This document shows, piece after piece, positions 38,263 through 47,984 of a stretch of 64,000 nucleotides of DNA (positions are counted from its first letter, which is position 1; each line of letters opens with the position of its first letter). The stretch comes from Buttiauxella agrestis (GTDB lineage Bacteria > Pseudomonadota > Gammaproteobacteria > Enterobacterales > Enterobacteriaceae): positions 1,452,763-1,516,762 of the forward strand of contig NZ_UIGI01000001.1 in the NCBI RefSeq assembly GCF_900446255.1, written 5' to 3'. The notes beneath the pieces are model-generated. The model searched no databases. It was not told the DNA's origin and saw only the letters and a list, made by a program, of their open reading frames with translations. The position numbers and the translations under genes were made by a program.

Positions 38263-39858
38263 TTACTCTGAAAAACCCACACCTTTAAGCTCATTGTACG
38301 TTTTAGTTTGCTCTTCCCATTCTTTCAATTGCTCGAAGGTGAGAGGGCGCGCGAAGTAGAAGCCCTGCAAGTAATTCACCCCCTGTTCAATCAGCCATTT
38401 GGCTTGCTCTGGCGTCTCAACTCCTTCTGCGACGGTGGTCATGCTCAGTTTTCGGGCAAGCGTTAACACCGCATCGAGCACCGGAGAAGTCACCGTTTCA
38501 AGGCCGATAGAATTCACAAAGCCCCTGTCTATCTTGAGATAATCGAGCTTGAAACGCTCAAGATAAATAAGCGCACTGTGTCCGGTTCCGAAATCATCAA
38601 CCGCAATTTCATACCCTTGCTCGTGCATCCAGTGGAACAGGCAACTGGCTTCGTTCTCCTTAACCATATCGCGTTCCGTGATTTCAAAAATTAGCTGAAA
38701 ATGATGAGGGGGTAACGAGGCCGCAAAAGCCTGAATATCCTCTTTGAAAGTGGGGGAGTGCAGATGGCTGGGAGCCAGATTGACACCGAGTCGCGCCCCT
38801 GGCGGTAAAATTTGTTGAAGCCTTCTGGCATCACGCGCAATTAACTCAAATAAATGGCGGGTGAGAGGAACAATCAGTTGCTGTGCTTCTGCAAAAGCAA
38901 TAAACGCATCGGGTGGGATAGACCCGGCAATAGGGTGGTTCCAGCGCATCAAGACTTCTACACCGGACATTTTCAAATTTCTGGCGTCCACCACAGGTTG
39001 ATAAACGACATAAAACTGCCCGCGTTTTATTCCGGTAAGGATCTCTTTACCGGAACGTAAACGTACCGTCAGGAAGTATGCGCATAACGCTCCGCCGAGT
39101 ATTCCAAAGACCAGACCCGTCAGAATAGAGATTTGAATATCTTCAACAGGCCAGGTTTTGCCGTACAACGCTATCTTGATGGGATAGCCATTAATAGAGA
39201 CGACGCGAGTGGGATGCTGCGGCAGCTCAGATACATTCATCACATTGCTGGAAAGGGTGGTCAGCGCTTTGTCGCCAGCGATTATCGCCATCGAAAGCAC
39301 ATCACTTTGGCGAGTAGAGAACAGTAAATAAGGTGTGAGGTTCACATTCAGCGTCGCGAAAACACCTTTCCCTTGAATCACCGGGTTTTTAAACCATGCG
39401 GCAATCGTAGGCTTGCCCGGCATCATGGGGGTGCCATGTAAGATATCAATATCGATATCGGCGTAGATGTCTATATCAGGGACAAGTTCGTGCATATCGA
39501 GCATCATGCTGCCCGTTGCAGAAGAGCAGTAAGCAAAACCATCACGAACTAAAACAAAAGCGCGAACGTTAGCGTTAAAAGCAGCGCTTGATGTCAACTC
39601 GCCCGAAACCTGGTGGCAATCAGAAAGGGTTAATGGCTGAATACCACTGGTCGTGGATTGAAGATCTTGAAAAAAGTTACTCAGATAATCGCGGATATCT
39701 GCGGAAAGCGTGTCATAGCTGGCCTCCCGCTTACTGTGTAGCGTCAAACTGGTTATTCCACCGATCAGTAGCGCGCTAAGCACACCAACCAAAATACTGA
39801 AGGCGGCGATTTGCCGGACTGAGGTGAAGTATCGTGAGAAAAGTATTTTCGAAAACAT
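38263..39858 (-). CDS. pdeN: PdeN (Rtn), CSS-motif cyclic-di-GMP phosphodiesterase
   Basis: 531 residues. N-terminal membrane helix (about 17-40), a periplasmic domain with the CSS redox motif (YCSSATGSMMLDMHE, near 110-125), a second helix (about 240-262), then a cytoplasmic EAL domain. EAL residues: EVLMRWNHP, GVNLAPSHL, FEITERD, DDFGTGHSALIYL, LKIDRGF, EGVETPEQ and QGFYFARPL. Thus it appears active. Homologues are controlled by thiol oxidation of the CSS pair. The place beside mepS and yejA is that of E. coli rtn. Confidence 0.93.
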   Translation of the reverse strand: MFSKILFSRYFTSVRQIAAFSILVGVLSALLIGGITSLTLHSKREASYDTLSADIRDYLSNFFQDLQSTTSGIQPLTLSDCHQVSGELTSSAAFNANVRAFVLVRDGFAYCSSATGSMMLDMHELVPDIDIYADIDIDILHGTPMMPGKPTIAAWFKNPVIQGKGVFATLNVNLTPYLLFSTRQSDVLSMAIIAGDKALTTLSSNVMNVSELPQHPTRVVSINGYPIKIALYGKTWPVEDIQISILTGLVFGILGGALCAYFLTVRLRSGKEILTGIKRGQFYVVYQPVVDARNLKMSGVEVLMRWNHPIAGSIPPDAFIAFAEAQQLIVPLTRHLFELIARDARRLQQILPPGARLGVNLAPSHLHSPTFKEDIQAFAASLPPHHFQLIFEITERDMVKENEASCLFHWMHEQGYEIAVDDFGTGHSALIYLERFKLDYLKIDRGFVNSIGLETVTSPVLDAVLTLARKLSMTTVAEGVETPEQAKWLIEQGVNYLQGFYFARPLTFEQLKEWEEQTKTYNELKGVGFSE

Positions 39859-40017
39859 GGGTAAATGGTTCCTGCATGAGCAAGAGACTTATTGTTTATA
39901 AGTGTTTTTTTCGACTATAACGCAAAAGTTGCAACTGCGTCATAAAGTTTCGAATGTAAATTATAAATATTGTTAAAACGGATAAGAGAATGAATTCTAA
40001 GCCAAATTTTAGGCAAT

Positions 40018-40041
40018 AAAAAACGCTGCCTGGGCAGCGTT
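40018..40041 (-). terminator. Terminator of mepS
   Basis: AACGCTGCC / GGCAGCGTT with a two- to four-base loop; the minus strand runs on into TTTTTTATTG. Confidence 0.88.
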
Positions 40042-40110
40042 GTTTTATCGTCTCGTTGTTTTGCTTTTTTTGCAGTACGGCCAAGGGAGTAACTGTCTGC
40101 AATCAGTGCA

Positions 40111-40677
40111 TTAACTGCGGCTCAATACACGGCGCGCTTCGTTATAACGCTTTTTCCAATACGGCTCGTCCATGCTTGAAATCGTCACACCACTGCTGGT
40201 GGAAGCATGTACAAACTGATTATTACCGATGTAGATACCAACATGTCGACCCGTTGAACCTGCGCGGAACAGAACTAAATCACCCGTACGTAATTTACTA
40301 CGTGAAATTGATTTACCTGAATCCTGCTGTTCAGAAGTTGAACGAGGCAATTCTAAACCAAATTGTTCGCGGAATGTACGCTGCACGAATGCAGAACAAT
40401 CAATTCCACTTCTATTGCTGCCACCAAGACGATAACGAACGCCTTTCCAGCTTGCATATTGATCCATGAGACGTGATTTCACATCTACATTACGGACCAT
40501 CTCTTCGAATTCATCCTGAGAAGCTTGCAGTAAAAAACCATCTTTATTGCCGACTGCATGCTGCTCAGAATGCATATTTGCTGTGTTTGTCGAACTACAT
40601 GCTGACAGCATTACTGCCACAGCAACGGCGGGAATTACCCGCAAGATATATCTCAAAATAGGCTGAGATTTGACCAT
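40111..40677 (-). CDS. mepS: MepS (Spr), murein DD-endopeptidase lipoprotein
   Basis: Cuts D-Ala-mDAP cross-links so that the sacculus can expand; degraded by Prc/NlpI in E. coli. 188 residues, exactly the E. coli length. Lipobox LSAC with Cys27. NlpC/P60 domain (about 70-188) with catalytic Cys in [11 protein letters not shown], His in [17 protein letters not shown]. The 430-base gap upstream (40678-41107) holds its AT-rich promoter region and the lpxT terminator; I see no further ORF there. Confidence 0.97.
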   Translation of the reverse strand: MVKSQPILRYILRVIPAVAVAVMLSACSSTNTANMHSEQHAVGNKDGFLLQASQDEFEEMVRNVDVKSRLMDQYASWKGVRYRLGGSNRSGIDCSAFVQRTFREQFGLELPRSTSEQQDSGKSISRSKLRTGDLVLFRAGSTGRHVGIYIGNNQFVHASTSSGVTISSMDEPYWKKRYNEARRVLSRS

Positions 40678-41033
40678 TATGTTTGTTATCCCTTGGTGTC
40701 CTTAACGATAAATATCGTTATACAAAATGCCAACGTGACGAGACTAATTACCTGGGCTCCATGAAACAATTGCTTAAGAGCAAAACTGTGGCATGACGCA
40801 CAAATTTATTCACACTGCGAATGTATTGGCTTAAAGCACAAAACGTATCCGAGATTACCCTATCAACACTGGTGTGGCGAGAGCTTTTGAAGGTTTTTTT
40901 ATAAGAAATTGTGATGTTAAAAGACAATAGGAAATATTGCGCAGTTGTTAAGCAAAATTGGTGTTTCCAGGTGCAGGTGGTTCATTTGCCTGGAGAAGGT
41001 GGAAGGTTAAATATTAGCCTTTCAACTACCCTG

Positions 41034-41074
41034 GATAAAAAAACATCAGTGAACGTTTCCGAACCCTGATGTTT
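41034..41074 (-). terminator. Terminator of lpxT
   Basis: AAACATCAG / CTGATGTTT, with an inner GTTTCCGAAC pairing. On the minus strand it is followed by a run of seven T. Confidence 0.75.
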
Positions 41075-41107
41075 AACATGAAATGATGTTTATAAGATGT
41101 TGCTTAT

Positions 41108-41806
41108 TTATTTCTTTTTTCCCGGCAAATATCGGTCCAGCAGACTAATTAACCTGTCGCTTAATGGGGTCAATAATGCCCATGGCAAACAGACAAGCGC
41201 CACTGATAACGAGCCAACGAAGATATCGGTAAACCAATGTGCGCCTATCATCACGCGCGGCAGCATGAAGATCAGGAAAATTACTACCGCAATGGCAAAC
41301 GCTTTTTTGCCGAAATATCGCAGCATGAAACCGGTGAAAATCAGCAGCATTAATCCATGATCGCCAGGGAAACTGTCTGACGAAGCATCCTTAGTGGGGA
41401 AATGCAGCAATTCGCTGACGCGATAAATATCGGTGAAATAAAGCGTCGGGCTGACGTGAGATTCCGGAATTAAATGGCCGAGCTGATTAATGATAATTGC
41501 GCAAAATAGCATCACAATTCCCATGATCACCATGCGACGACGACCGATTGCGGACTCTTTGCGCCAATACCAGAAAAACAACGAACCCATGGCTAAGAGT
41601 GAAATACCATCAAACACCCGGTTATTGGTTATTGCCACCAGTTCCAGAAAGGCGCGGCTTTTAACCAGTGCCTGGTTGAAAAAATGGAAGATCCCGGAAT
41701 CAAGCACGAACCATGAACCATGGCCCGCAGGCAGATACCAACTAAAAAATAATGCTAATCCCAGGGCGTTAAGCACCAGGATCAGGGGGAGTCGAATATT
41801 ATTCAT
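41108..41806 (-). CDS. lpxT: LpxT (YeiU), lipid A 1-diphosphate synthase
   Basis: Inner-membrane PAP2-type enzyme that transfers phosphate from undecaprenyl pyrophosphate to lipid A. I start at ATG 41806 (MNNIRLPLILVLNALG); four more in-frame codons upstream begin at a TTG. 232 residues (E. coli 237). Phosphatase-type motifs: KDASSDSFPGDHG and PRVMIGAHWFTD. Six hydrophobic segments. Confidence 0.93.
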   Translation of the reverse strand: MNNIRLPLILVLNALGLALFFSWYLPAGHGSWFVLDSGIFHFFNQALVKSRAFLELVAITNNRVFDGISLLAMGSLFFWYWRKESAIGRRRMVIMGIVMLFCAIIINQLGHLIPESHVSPTLYFTDIYRVSELLHFPTKDASSDSFPGDHGLMLLIFTGFMLRYFGKKAFAIAVVIFLIFMLPRVMIGAHWFTDIFVGSLSVALVCLPWALLTPLSDRLISLLDRYLPGKKK

Positions 41807-41847
41807 GCAAAACCACAAAATCTTTTAACAAAGGTGAAAGGGTAGAC

Positions 41848-42828
41848 TTACAAACTTAAACGTAGCTTCAACAACGAGTTTTGTAACGCGTTCCAGTCCA
41901 CTTCACCGCTATGAATCAACTCTATACGGCTATCTGGCGGAGCAACGTTCTGCGTCTCGATATGAAAATCCTGTCCCTGGCGATTAATGCGCACTAAACC
42001 TTCAGCGATGCGCAGGACTCCTTTCACGCGTTCAACGGGAGCAAGTCTAGCCCATTCCAGAATACCCACTGTGTCAAAAAGTGTGTCTGCATCAAAAATC
42101 CAGCCGCAGCCTGTATAGCCCTGGCCGCTATTAATGCTGCGTCTCCAGCGTTGATGCTCAGGTAAACTGAGGGCGGCAAGCCCACGTGCCGCAGCATGGC
42201 TATGGTTGTGTTCCGGGCTGGATGGCAGCTCGCGCAGGTTCAACCGTGGTTTATCGAGCAGGCTAATATCGATGTTGCCGTTCTGTGCATTGATAACTTC
42301 ACGTTCACCACCTTCACGTTGTAGCCATTCGCTCAGGGCGCTCCGGCTCTCTTCGCTTGCGTGGTCTTCTTTATTAGCAATGATGATATCGGCGGCGGCG
42401 AGCTGGTCGCGGAAGTTGTCATTATTTACTGCGCGTTCGTCCAGCAACTGGCGTGCGTCCAGCAAACACAGCGTCGCGTTGAGTTCAATCCACGGTTGGT
42501 AAACTTCGGCGGTGAGCATGTCGAGAATTTGTTTCGGATGACCGAGGCCGGTGGGTTCGATCAGCAGGCGGTCAGGTTTGCCCTGGCGCAGCAAAGTATT
42601 CAGGCCGACCTGCATCGGCAGCCCGTTCACACAACACATGCAACCGCCGGGGATTTCTTTCAGTAATGCGCCGCTGTCGGCTAACAACGCGCCGTCGATG
42701 CCGACTTCACCAAATTCGTTGACCAGCACCGCCCATTTTTCATGTTCAGGTTTATTGGCCAGCAAATGCAAAATGGTGGTGGTTTTTCCGCTACCGAGGA
42801 ACCCGGTAATTAAGTTGGTTTTAGTCAC
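41848..42828 (-). CDS. yeiR: YeiR, COG0523 zinc-responsive metal-chaperone GTPase
   Basis: Zinc-binding GTPase of the G3E family. I start at GTG 42828 (TKTNLITGFLGSGKT), with GGAG five bases before; this gives 326 residues (E. coli 328). Walker A GFLGSGKTT, metal motif GGCMCCVNG, NKED specificity loop, and a C-terminal CobW-type domain (GYTGCGWIFDADTLFDTVG). A shorter His stretch (EHNHSH) lies between the domains. Supports metal homeostasis under zinc shortage in E. coli. Confidence 0.92.
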   Translation of the reverse strand: MTKTNLITGFLGSGKTTTILHLLANKPEHEKWAVLVNEFGEVGIDGALLADSGALLKEIPGGCMCCVNGLPMQVGLNTLLRQGKPDRLLIEPTGLGHPKQILDMLTAEVYQPWIELNATLCLLDARQLLDERAVNNDNFRDQLAAADIIIANKEDHASEESRSALSEWLQREGGEREVINAQNGNIDISLLDKPRLNLRELPSSPEHNHSHAAARGLAALSLPEHQRWRRSINSGQGYTGCGWIFDADTLFDTVGILEWARLAPVERVKGVLRIAEGLVRINRQGQDFHIETQNVAPPDSRIELIHSGEVDWNALQNSLLKLRLSL

Positions 42829-42906
42829 AGGTGCTCCGGACAGGTTAACTGAATTTTTAAGTTTCCCTATCCTGAACGACATTGACCAAAAATTGAAGCG
42901 TGAACG

Positions 42907-42928
42907 GTCTTCATGTCCTTATGAAGAC
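42907..42928. other. Perfect hairpin between yeiQ and yeiR
   Basis: GTCTTCAT / ATGAAGAC with a six-base loop. On the minus strand no T-run follows, so it is not a clear terminator; an operator is possible. Confidence 0.4.
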
Positions 42929-42940
42929 ATTTTGATGATA

Positions 42941-44404
42941 TTAATCGACAAGTTTTGCTACCGCTGCGCGCGCGCCGGTGGCTGATAATTCATTCCAGGC
43001 GGAAGTGACGCGTGTTACAAATTCTTCATTCAATGGCAAGTCACTGCCAAAGATTTCGTGCAGGCTGAGTAGGGCGTTGACGCGTTCGTCATCGGTGCTG
43101 TTTTCGACCAGCGTTTTGATTTTCGCCGCCAGCGGGTCGCGAATATCAATCTCGTTCCCGGCATCATCGCTGCCACTGACATAGCGCATCCATCCGGCAA
43201 TTCCCAGCGCCAGGCATGGCCACTCGTCATCCTGCTGTAAATGCCAGCGGACACTCTCCAGCATGCGTTGCGGCAGCTTCTGGCTGCCGTCCATCGCGAT
43301 TTGCCAGGTGCGGTGTTTCAGCGCCGGGTTATCAAAGCGCTCAAGCAAGTTATGCGCATACTGCGGCAAACTCACGCCGGTGACACGTAACGTCGGTGCC
43401 TGCTCTTGCATCATTAAACGGTGTGCTGCCTGGCGGAAATTCGCGTCGGCCATGCAGTCATTAATATGCTGGTATCCCGCGAGGTAGCCAAGATAAGCCA
43501 GGAAGGAGTGGCTGCCGTTGAGCATACGAAGTTTCATTTGCTCCCACGGCATCACGTCTTCGACCATTTCTACGCCGACTTCTTCCCACGCCGGGCGGCC
43601 TGCCACAAAATTATCTTCAATCACCCACTGAATAAATGGCTCGCCAGAAATTGCGCATGGGTCTTCAACGCCTAATACATCAGTAATTTCTTGTAGCGAC
43701 TCGGGCGTTGCCGCAGGCACGATTCTGTCGACCATGGTACTTGGGAAGGTCACATGTTCGCGGACCCAGTCGGCTAATTCCTGGCTGCGCGTTTCCGCCA
43801 TACCAATGACTGCGTTACGCACCACATGGCCGTTATCAGGAATGTTGTCACAGGACAGCACGGTGAACGGACGCAGGCCACGTTCACGACGGCGATTCAG
43901 GGCTTCAACCAGAATACCCGGTGCGGAATGGGGCTCAGTCGGATTTTGCAAATCGTGAATAATGCGTTCGTTATTGCTATCAAGCTTTCCGGTTGCCGGG
44001 TCGATGCAATATCCCTTTTCAGTCACGGTAAGAGACACAATCGCGACCTGGGGTTCGCAGAATTTTTCAATAATCGCGTCCAGCCCATCAAGTTTTGCAT
44101 TAAGGCACTCGTTAACCGCACCGACAATAATCGCCTGATTGCCGTCGCGACCCTTTTCCAGCACGGTATATAAATGATCCTGCGCCCGCAGCGCGCTCAT
44201 TAACTTATCGCCGCTGAACAGGCTTATTTCGCAAATGCCCCAGTCACCGCCTAACTTATTGAGCACCCGGTCAGTCAACAACGCCTGGTGTGCGCGGTGA
44301 AACGCACCAAAACCAAAATGGACGATGCGGGTTTTTAAAGCCTGGCGGTCATAATTAGGCTGTTGAATGTCGGCAGGTAACGTGACTGAAGCAATTGTGT
44401 TCAT
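42941..44404 (-). CDS. yeiQ: YeiQ, mannitol dehydrogenase-family oxidoreductase (fructuronate reductase-like)
   Basis: 487 residues from ATG 44404 (MNTIASVTLPADIQ), matching E. coli YeiQ (488). N-terminal NAD domain HFGFGAFHRAHQALLTDRVL and catalytic K-x4-N-x2-H in KLRMLNGSHSFLAYLG. The family covers UxuB (fructuronate/mannonate), UxaB (tagaturonate) and mannitol enzymes; E. coli YeiQ has no settled physiological role. Here it is divergent from uxuA, with several UxuR/ExuR-like half-sites between. This makes mannonate oxidation a likely job, by inference. Confidence 0.9.
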   Translation of the reverse strand: MNTIASVTLPADIQQPNYDRQALKTRIVHFGFGAFHRAHQALLTDRVLNKLGGDWGICEISLFSGDKLMSALRAQDHLYTVLEKGRDGNQAIIVGAVNECLNAKLDGLDAIIEKFCEPQVAIVSLTVTEKGYCIDPATGKLDSNNERIIHDLQNPTEPHSAPGILVEALNRRRERGLRPFTVLSCDNIPDNGHVVRNAVIGMAETRSQELADWVREHVTFPSTMVDRIVPAATPESLQEITDVLGVEDPCAISGEPFIQWVIEDNFVAGRPAWEEVGVEMVEDVMPWEQMKLRMLNGSHSFLAYLGYLAGYQHINDCMADANFRQAAHRLMMQEQAPTLRVTGVSLPQYAHNLLERFDNPALKHRTWQIAMDGSQKLPQRMLESVRWHLQQDDEWPCLALGIAGWMRYVSGSDDAGNEIDIRDPLAAKIKTLVENSTDDERVNALLSLHEIFGSDLPLNEEFVTRVTSAWNELSATGARAAVAKLVD

Positions 44405-44416
44405 AAAATGCAAATC

Positions 44417-44598
44417 CTGGTTAACCAATTAGTAACATGGCTCAGTCTAAAGTTATATGACAACAAATTAAATTGGTGTGCTGCCTTTATCCCTTTAATG
44501 TGAGCTGGATCAACCAATATCACCGCAAAATTTGACCGGATAGAAGAATCCGGTATGGTAGTCAGCAATACAGCATTCATGAATTGGTATGACAACTT
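44417..44598. promoter_or_regulatory. yeiQ-uxuA control region with UxuR/ExuR-like sites
   Basis: Four copies of a TTGGT-centred pattern lie in the divergent space: TGGTTAACCAATT at 44418-44430, AAATTGGTGTGCTG at 44470-44483, GATCAACCAATAT at 44508-44520 and GAATTGGTATGACAACTT at 44581-44598. They resemble the known UxuR/ExuR operator AAATTGGTATACCAATTT. The first and last fit best. Joint control of yeiQ and uxuA by a hexuronate regulator is inferred. Confidence 0.6.
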
Positions 44599-44614
44599 AA
44601 CTAAGGAACTGTCG

Positions 44615-45808
44615 ATGGAACAAACATGGCGTTGGTACGGCCCAAAAGACCCGGTATCTCTGGATGATGTGCGTCAAGCGGGCGCGACCGGTGTCGTTAC
44701 TGCTCTGCATCACATCCCAAATGGCGAAGTCTGGCCGGTTGCCGACATCAAAGAGCGTCAGGCTGTGCTGGCAGCGAAAGGGCTAACCTGGTCCGTGGTA
44801 GAAAGTATTCCGGTGCATGAAGAAATCAAAACGCATTCCGGTGACTACGATAAGCATATCGCCAACTACCAGCAGAGCATTCGTAACCTGGCTGAATGCG
44901 GCATCGACACCGTGTGCTACAACTTCATGCCGATTCTGGACTGGACGCGTACCGACCTGGAATACCAATTGCCAGACGGTTCAAAAGCCCTGCGTTTTGA
45001 CCAGATTGCTTTTGCGGCGTTTGAGCTGCACATCCTCAAGCGCAAAGGTGCTGAAGCGGATTACAGCGAAGAAGAGCAGCGTCAGGCGCTGGACTACTTC
45101 AACAATATGTCCGATGCCGAAAAAGAAAAATTGACCCGCAATATCATTGCTGGTTTACCTGGTGCGGAAGAGGGTTACACCCTTGACCAATTCCGCGCAC
45201 GCCTGGCGGAATACGACGGCATCAGCAAAGATCAATTACGTGAAAACATGGCGTACTTCCTGCGTGCGATTGTTGCCGTAGCCGAAGAAGTTGGCGTGCG
45301 TCTGGCGGTTCACCCGGATGATCCACCGCGTCCGATTCTGGGCCTGCCGCGTATCGTTTCAACCATTGAAGATATGCAGTGGCTGAAAGAAACCGTCGAC
45401 AGCATTTATAACGGCTTCACCATGTGTACGGGTTCTTACGGCGTTCGCGCTGATAACGACCTGGTGCGGATGATTGAAACCTTCGGCGATCGCATTCACT
45501 TTACTCACCTGCGCGCAACGTGCCGTGAAGATAACCCGAAAACCTTCCATGAAGGCGCGCACCTGCAAGGTGATGTGAACATGGTTGCGGTAGTGAAAGC
45601 GATTTTGACTGAAGAACAGCGTCGTAAAAACGCCGGTGACGTGCGTCCGATCCCAATGCGTCCGGATCACGGTCATCAGATGCTTGACGATCTGCACAAG
45701 AAAACCAACCCAGGCTATTCAGCGATTGGCCGCCTGAAAGGTCTGGCTGAAGTACGTGGCGTGGAACTGGCTCTGAAACAGACGATGTTCCCGGATCTGC
45801 TGAAGTAA
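44615..45808 (+). CDS. uxuA: UxuA, D-mannonate dehydratase
   Basis: Converts D-mannonate to 2-keto-3-deoxygluconate in glucuronate breakdown. I start at 44615 ([16 protein letters not shown]), ten bases after AAGGA, which matches E. coli UxuA; the frame extends 20 codons upstream into the operator region. 397 residues. Conserved: [66 protein letters not shown]. In E. coli uxuA sits with uxuB and uxuR; here it lies alone opposite yeiQ. Confidence 0.96.
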   Translation: MEQTWRWYGPKDPVSLDDVRQAGATGVVTALHHIPNGEVWPVADIKERQAVLAAKGLTWSVVESIPVHEEIKTHSGDYDKHIANYQQSIRNLAECGIDTVCYNFMPILDWTRTDLEYQLPDGSKALRFDQIAFAAFELHILKRKGAEADYSEEEQRQALDYFNNMSDAEKEKLTRNIIAGLPGAEEGYTLDQFRARLAEYDGISKDQLRENMAYFLRAIVAVAEEVGVRLAVHPDDPPRPILGLPRIVSTIEDMQWLKETVDSIYNGFTMCTGSYGVRADNDLVRMIETFGDRIHFTHLRATCREDNPKTFHEGAHLQGDVNMVAVVKAILTEEQRRKNAGDVRPIPMRPDHGHQMLDDLHKKTNPGYSAIGRLKGLAEVRGVELALKQTMFPDLLK

Positions 45809-45827
45809 GCTGAACATTATTGATGTC

Positions 45828-45855
45828 AAAAACGCGCCTTCTGGCGCGTTTTTTT
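45828..45855. terminator. Terminator between uxuA and the DUF2000 gene
   Basis: AACGCGCC-TTCT-GGCGCGTT with A-run before and T-run after; works for both convergent genes. Confidence 0.9.
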
Positions 45856-45872
45856 ATGGCTGCAATTTAGAC

Positions 45873-46295
45873 CTATTTATACAGACCCAGGTTACCCGTG
45901 AGCCTGGTGATTTTTTTCTTCGGTCCAATTAACCCGATTGCGACCAGTTCAATGTTATTGCTCAATACAGCAGAAATGCGTTCCCCATATTCATCATATG
46001 TCTTACATGACTGCGCCAGAGCGCTGAAGGGCATCGTATAAATCTCTTCGTCTGCTTCAGAAATGTTGAGCAGTTCCAGTATATAAGCTCCGGGTGCCAG
46101 CAGGATCGGCAAAGGGGCATAAATAACGCCAGGATAATTGACGGCATCTGCACTTTGCATGTCAGGACCGACCAGATTTTCCACCGTATGGCCGAAACTC
46201 ATACCAATAACGCTGGCGGCGTTGATGGCAAGCCCAGGACTTAGGTCTTTATCAATAATAATTGTGCTTCGATGTTGGCTGGCGTCGAACTTCAT
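45873..46295 (-). CDS. DUF2000 family protein
   Basis: 140 residues, no signal peptide or membrane helix. The pattern DLSPGLAINAASVIGMSFG near residues 17-35, APLPILLAPGAYILELL and the C-terminal IELVAIGLIGPKKKITRLTGNLGLYK identify DUF2000, a family with a peptidyl-tRNA hydrolase II-like fold and no known activity. GAGGAT precedes the ATG. It is divergent from an Lrp/AsnC regulator, an arrangement that suggests that regulator controls it. Not found between yeiQ and yeiP in E. coli. Confidence 0.8.
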   Translation of the reverse strand: MKFDASQHRSTIIIDKDLSPGLAINAASVIGMSFGHTVENLVGPDMQSADAVNYPGVIYAPLPILLAPGAYILELLNISEADEEIYTMPFSALAQSCKTYDEYGERISAVLSNNIELVAIGLIGPKKKITRLTGNLGLYK

Positions 46296-46459
46296 ATTTT
46301 ATCCTCGCGGGGGAATCTGGAATGGCTCATGGAGTCGCTCTTTGTGGTCAATATAATGCAGGAAGCTCGCGGGAAAATGCTGTCTAAATAGCTTGAAAAA
46401 TGCACGAAATAAGGCAGGATTAACCCATTAATTACCTAAAATTAAAAGGATCTGACCTA

Positions 46460-46924
46460 ATGGCCTTAAGCACAACAGATGTAAAGATTCTGGCTCTCTT
46501 ACAAAGCGATGCTCGCATGACGAACCAGTCTGTGGCCGATTCCATTGGGTTATCCGCTTCACCCTGCTGGCGAAAAATACGCAAGCTTGAAGAAGACGAA
46601 GTGATTCAGGGTTATCGTGCAGTAATTAACCGTCGCAAAATCGGCCTGGCAGTAATGGTGTTCGTTCGTGTAACCATAGACAGCCACAGTGAATCAGAAG
46701 CGAAGAAGTTTGAAGAGGAAGTCGCAGCACTTGAGGATGTGGTTGCGTGCTACAGCATCGGTGGCGATGCCGATTTCTTATTGCAGGTCGTGGCGCGCGA
46801 TCTGGATTCTTACGCGGATTTTGCCATGTCAGTAGTCCGTCGTTTACCAGGGATTAAAGAAATGCAGAGTATGTTTGTGCTCAAGGAGATCAAACCGCTG
46901 GTTAGCTATCCGATTAAGAAATAG
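46460..46924 (+). CDS. Lrp/AsnC-family transcription regulator
   Basis: 154 residues. N-terminal helix-turn-helix (about 5-50, ILALLQSDARMTNQSVADSIGLSASPCWRKIRKLEEDEVI), then the ligand-binding RAM domain (about 65-145, FVRVTIDSHSESEAKKFEEEV and GGDADFLLQVVARD). AAAGGAT lies before the ATG. It resembles DecR-type regulators in layout but is not close enough to name. Its partner is probably the divergent DUF2000 gene; the ligand is likely an amino acid or derivative, as for the family. Confidence 0.9.
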   Translation: MALSTTDVKILALLQSDARMTNQSVADSIGLSASPCWRKIRKLEEDEVIQGYRAVINRRKIGLAVMVFVRVTIDSHSESEAKKFEEEVAALEDVVACYSIGGDADFLLQVVARDLDSYADFAMSVVRRLPGIKEMQSMFVLKEIKPLVSYPIKK

Positions 46925-46948
46925 CAGAAATATGTTTGCCCAAAATAA

Positions 46949-46972
46949 AAACCCGCCGCAGCGGGTTTGATA
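46949..46972. terminator. Terminator between the AsnC gene and efpL
   Basis: AAACCCGC-CGCA-GCGGGTTT preceded by A-run and followed by GATAT. Confidence 0.8.
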
Positions 46973-46999
46973 TCTGTCGGTTAAACCGCAAAATACTGA

Positions 47000-47572
47000 T
47001 TAGTCTGCGCGACCCATAGAGCGCTTTTCAGCGATATGAATACGGATCTTCTCACCTGTCACCATATATTCTGGAACCTGAATCACCAGCCCAGTAGACA
47101 TCGTTGCAGGCTTGGTGCGGGAGCTTGCTGACGCGCCTTTGATGCCAGGTGCCGTTTCAACAATTTCCAGGTCCACAGTCTGCGGCAGTTCAAGTGCGAG
47201 CAGTTGGCCATCCCAGGTCAGAACCTGCATGTCTGGCATGCCGCCTTCAGGGATGAATTGCAGCTCTTCTTCAATCTGATCTTTGGTGAAGATATACGGG
47301 GTGTAATCTTCTTTATCCATGAACACATATTCGTTGCCATCGATATAAGAGAAATCAACGTAACGACGGGTGAGGGTAATCGTGTCGACGATGTCATCGC
47401 CTTTGAAGCGCTCTTCAACTTTCTGTCCAGTGCGGACATCAGAAAAACGCATTTTATAAAGCGTTGCTGCGCCACGGGCGCTAGGTGCCTGGATATCGAT
47501 ATCTTTAACAATCAGCAGCTTGCCGTTGTAATTCAGTACCATACCCTTTTTGATTTCATTAGCTCTTGGCAT
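47000..47572 (-). CDS. efpL: EfpL (YeiP), EF-P paralogue
   Basis: Translation factor related to EF-P that relieves stalling. 190 residues, near-identical to E. coli YeiP. Three OB-like domains. The tip loop reads [10 protein letters not shown], with Arg where EF-P carries the modified Lys34, the hallmark of the EfpL branch. C-terminus [17 protein letters not shown]. Convergent with the AsnC gene. Confidence 0.95.
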   Translation of the reverse strand: MPRANEIKKGMVLNYNGKLLIVKDIDIQAPSARGAATLYKMRFSDVRTGQKVEERFKGDDIVDTITLTRRYVDFSYIDGNEYVFMDKEDYTPYIFTKDQIEEELQFIPEGGMPDMQVLTWDGQLLALELPQTVDLEIVETAPGIKGASASSRTKPATMSTGLVIQVPEYMVTGEKIRIHIAEKRSMGRAD

Positions 47573-47726
47573 CGAAGTTTCCTGTAAAAAATTGAGGAGC
47601 GAAAATATTGCGTCAAATTACTCGCGAGGCGCATTTCAGGCAAGCGGATTTAATGGATAAATCGACATAGTAAAGCTACGTCACTACTGCTACAGTCCTG
47701 GCTCTTGTCAGCCCACCGGAGCATTG

Positions 47727-47984
47727 ATGATGGACTGCCGTCCCGATTGCGGCGCGTGTTGTACCGCGCCTTCTGTATCAAGCCCGATTCCGGGCATGCC
47801 CAATGGCAAACCTGCCAATACAATTTGCGTTCAGCTCGGCGCGGATATGCGCTGTAAAATCTTTACTTCGCCGTTGCGACCAAAGGTATGCGCCAGCCTG
47901 CAAGCGTCCCGCGAAATGTGCGGCACCACGCGCCAGCAGGCAATGGACTACCTGATTTATCTCGAAGCGGCGACCGCGCCTTAA
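47727..47984 (+). CDS. yeiW: YeiW, small Cys-rich YkgJ-family protein
   Basis: 85 residues, function unknown. Start codons are crowded (TTG 47724, ATG 47727, ATG 47730). I use 47727, five bases after GGAG and equal to the E. coli N-terminus. The Cys pattern [39 protein letters not shown] is that of the YkgJ/UPF0153 metal or Fe-S binding family. Overlaps the setB end by four bases on the other strand. Confidence 0.9.
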   Translation: MMDCRPDCGACCTAPSVSSPIPGMPNGKPANTICVQLGADMRCKIFTSPLRPKVCASLQASREMCGTTRQQAMDYLIYLEAATAP

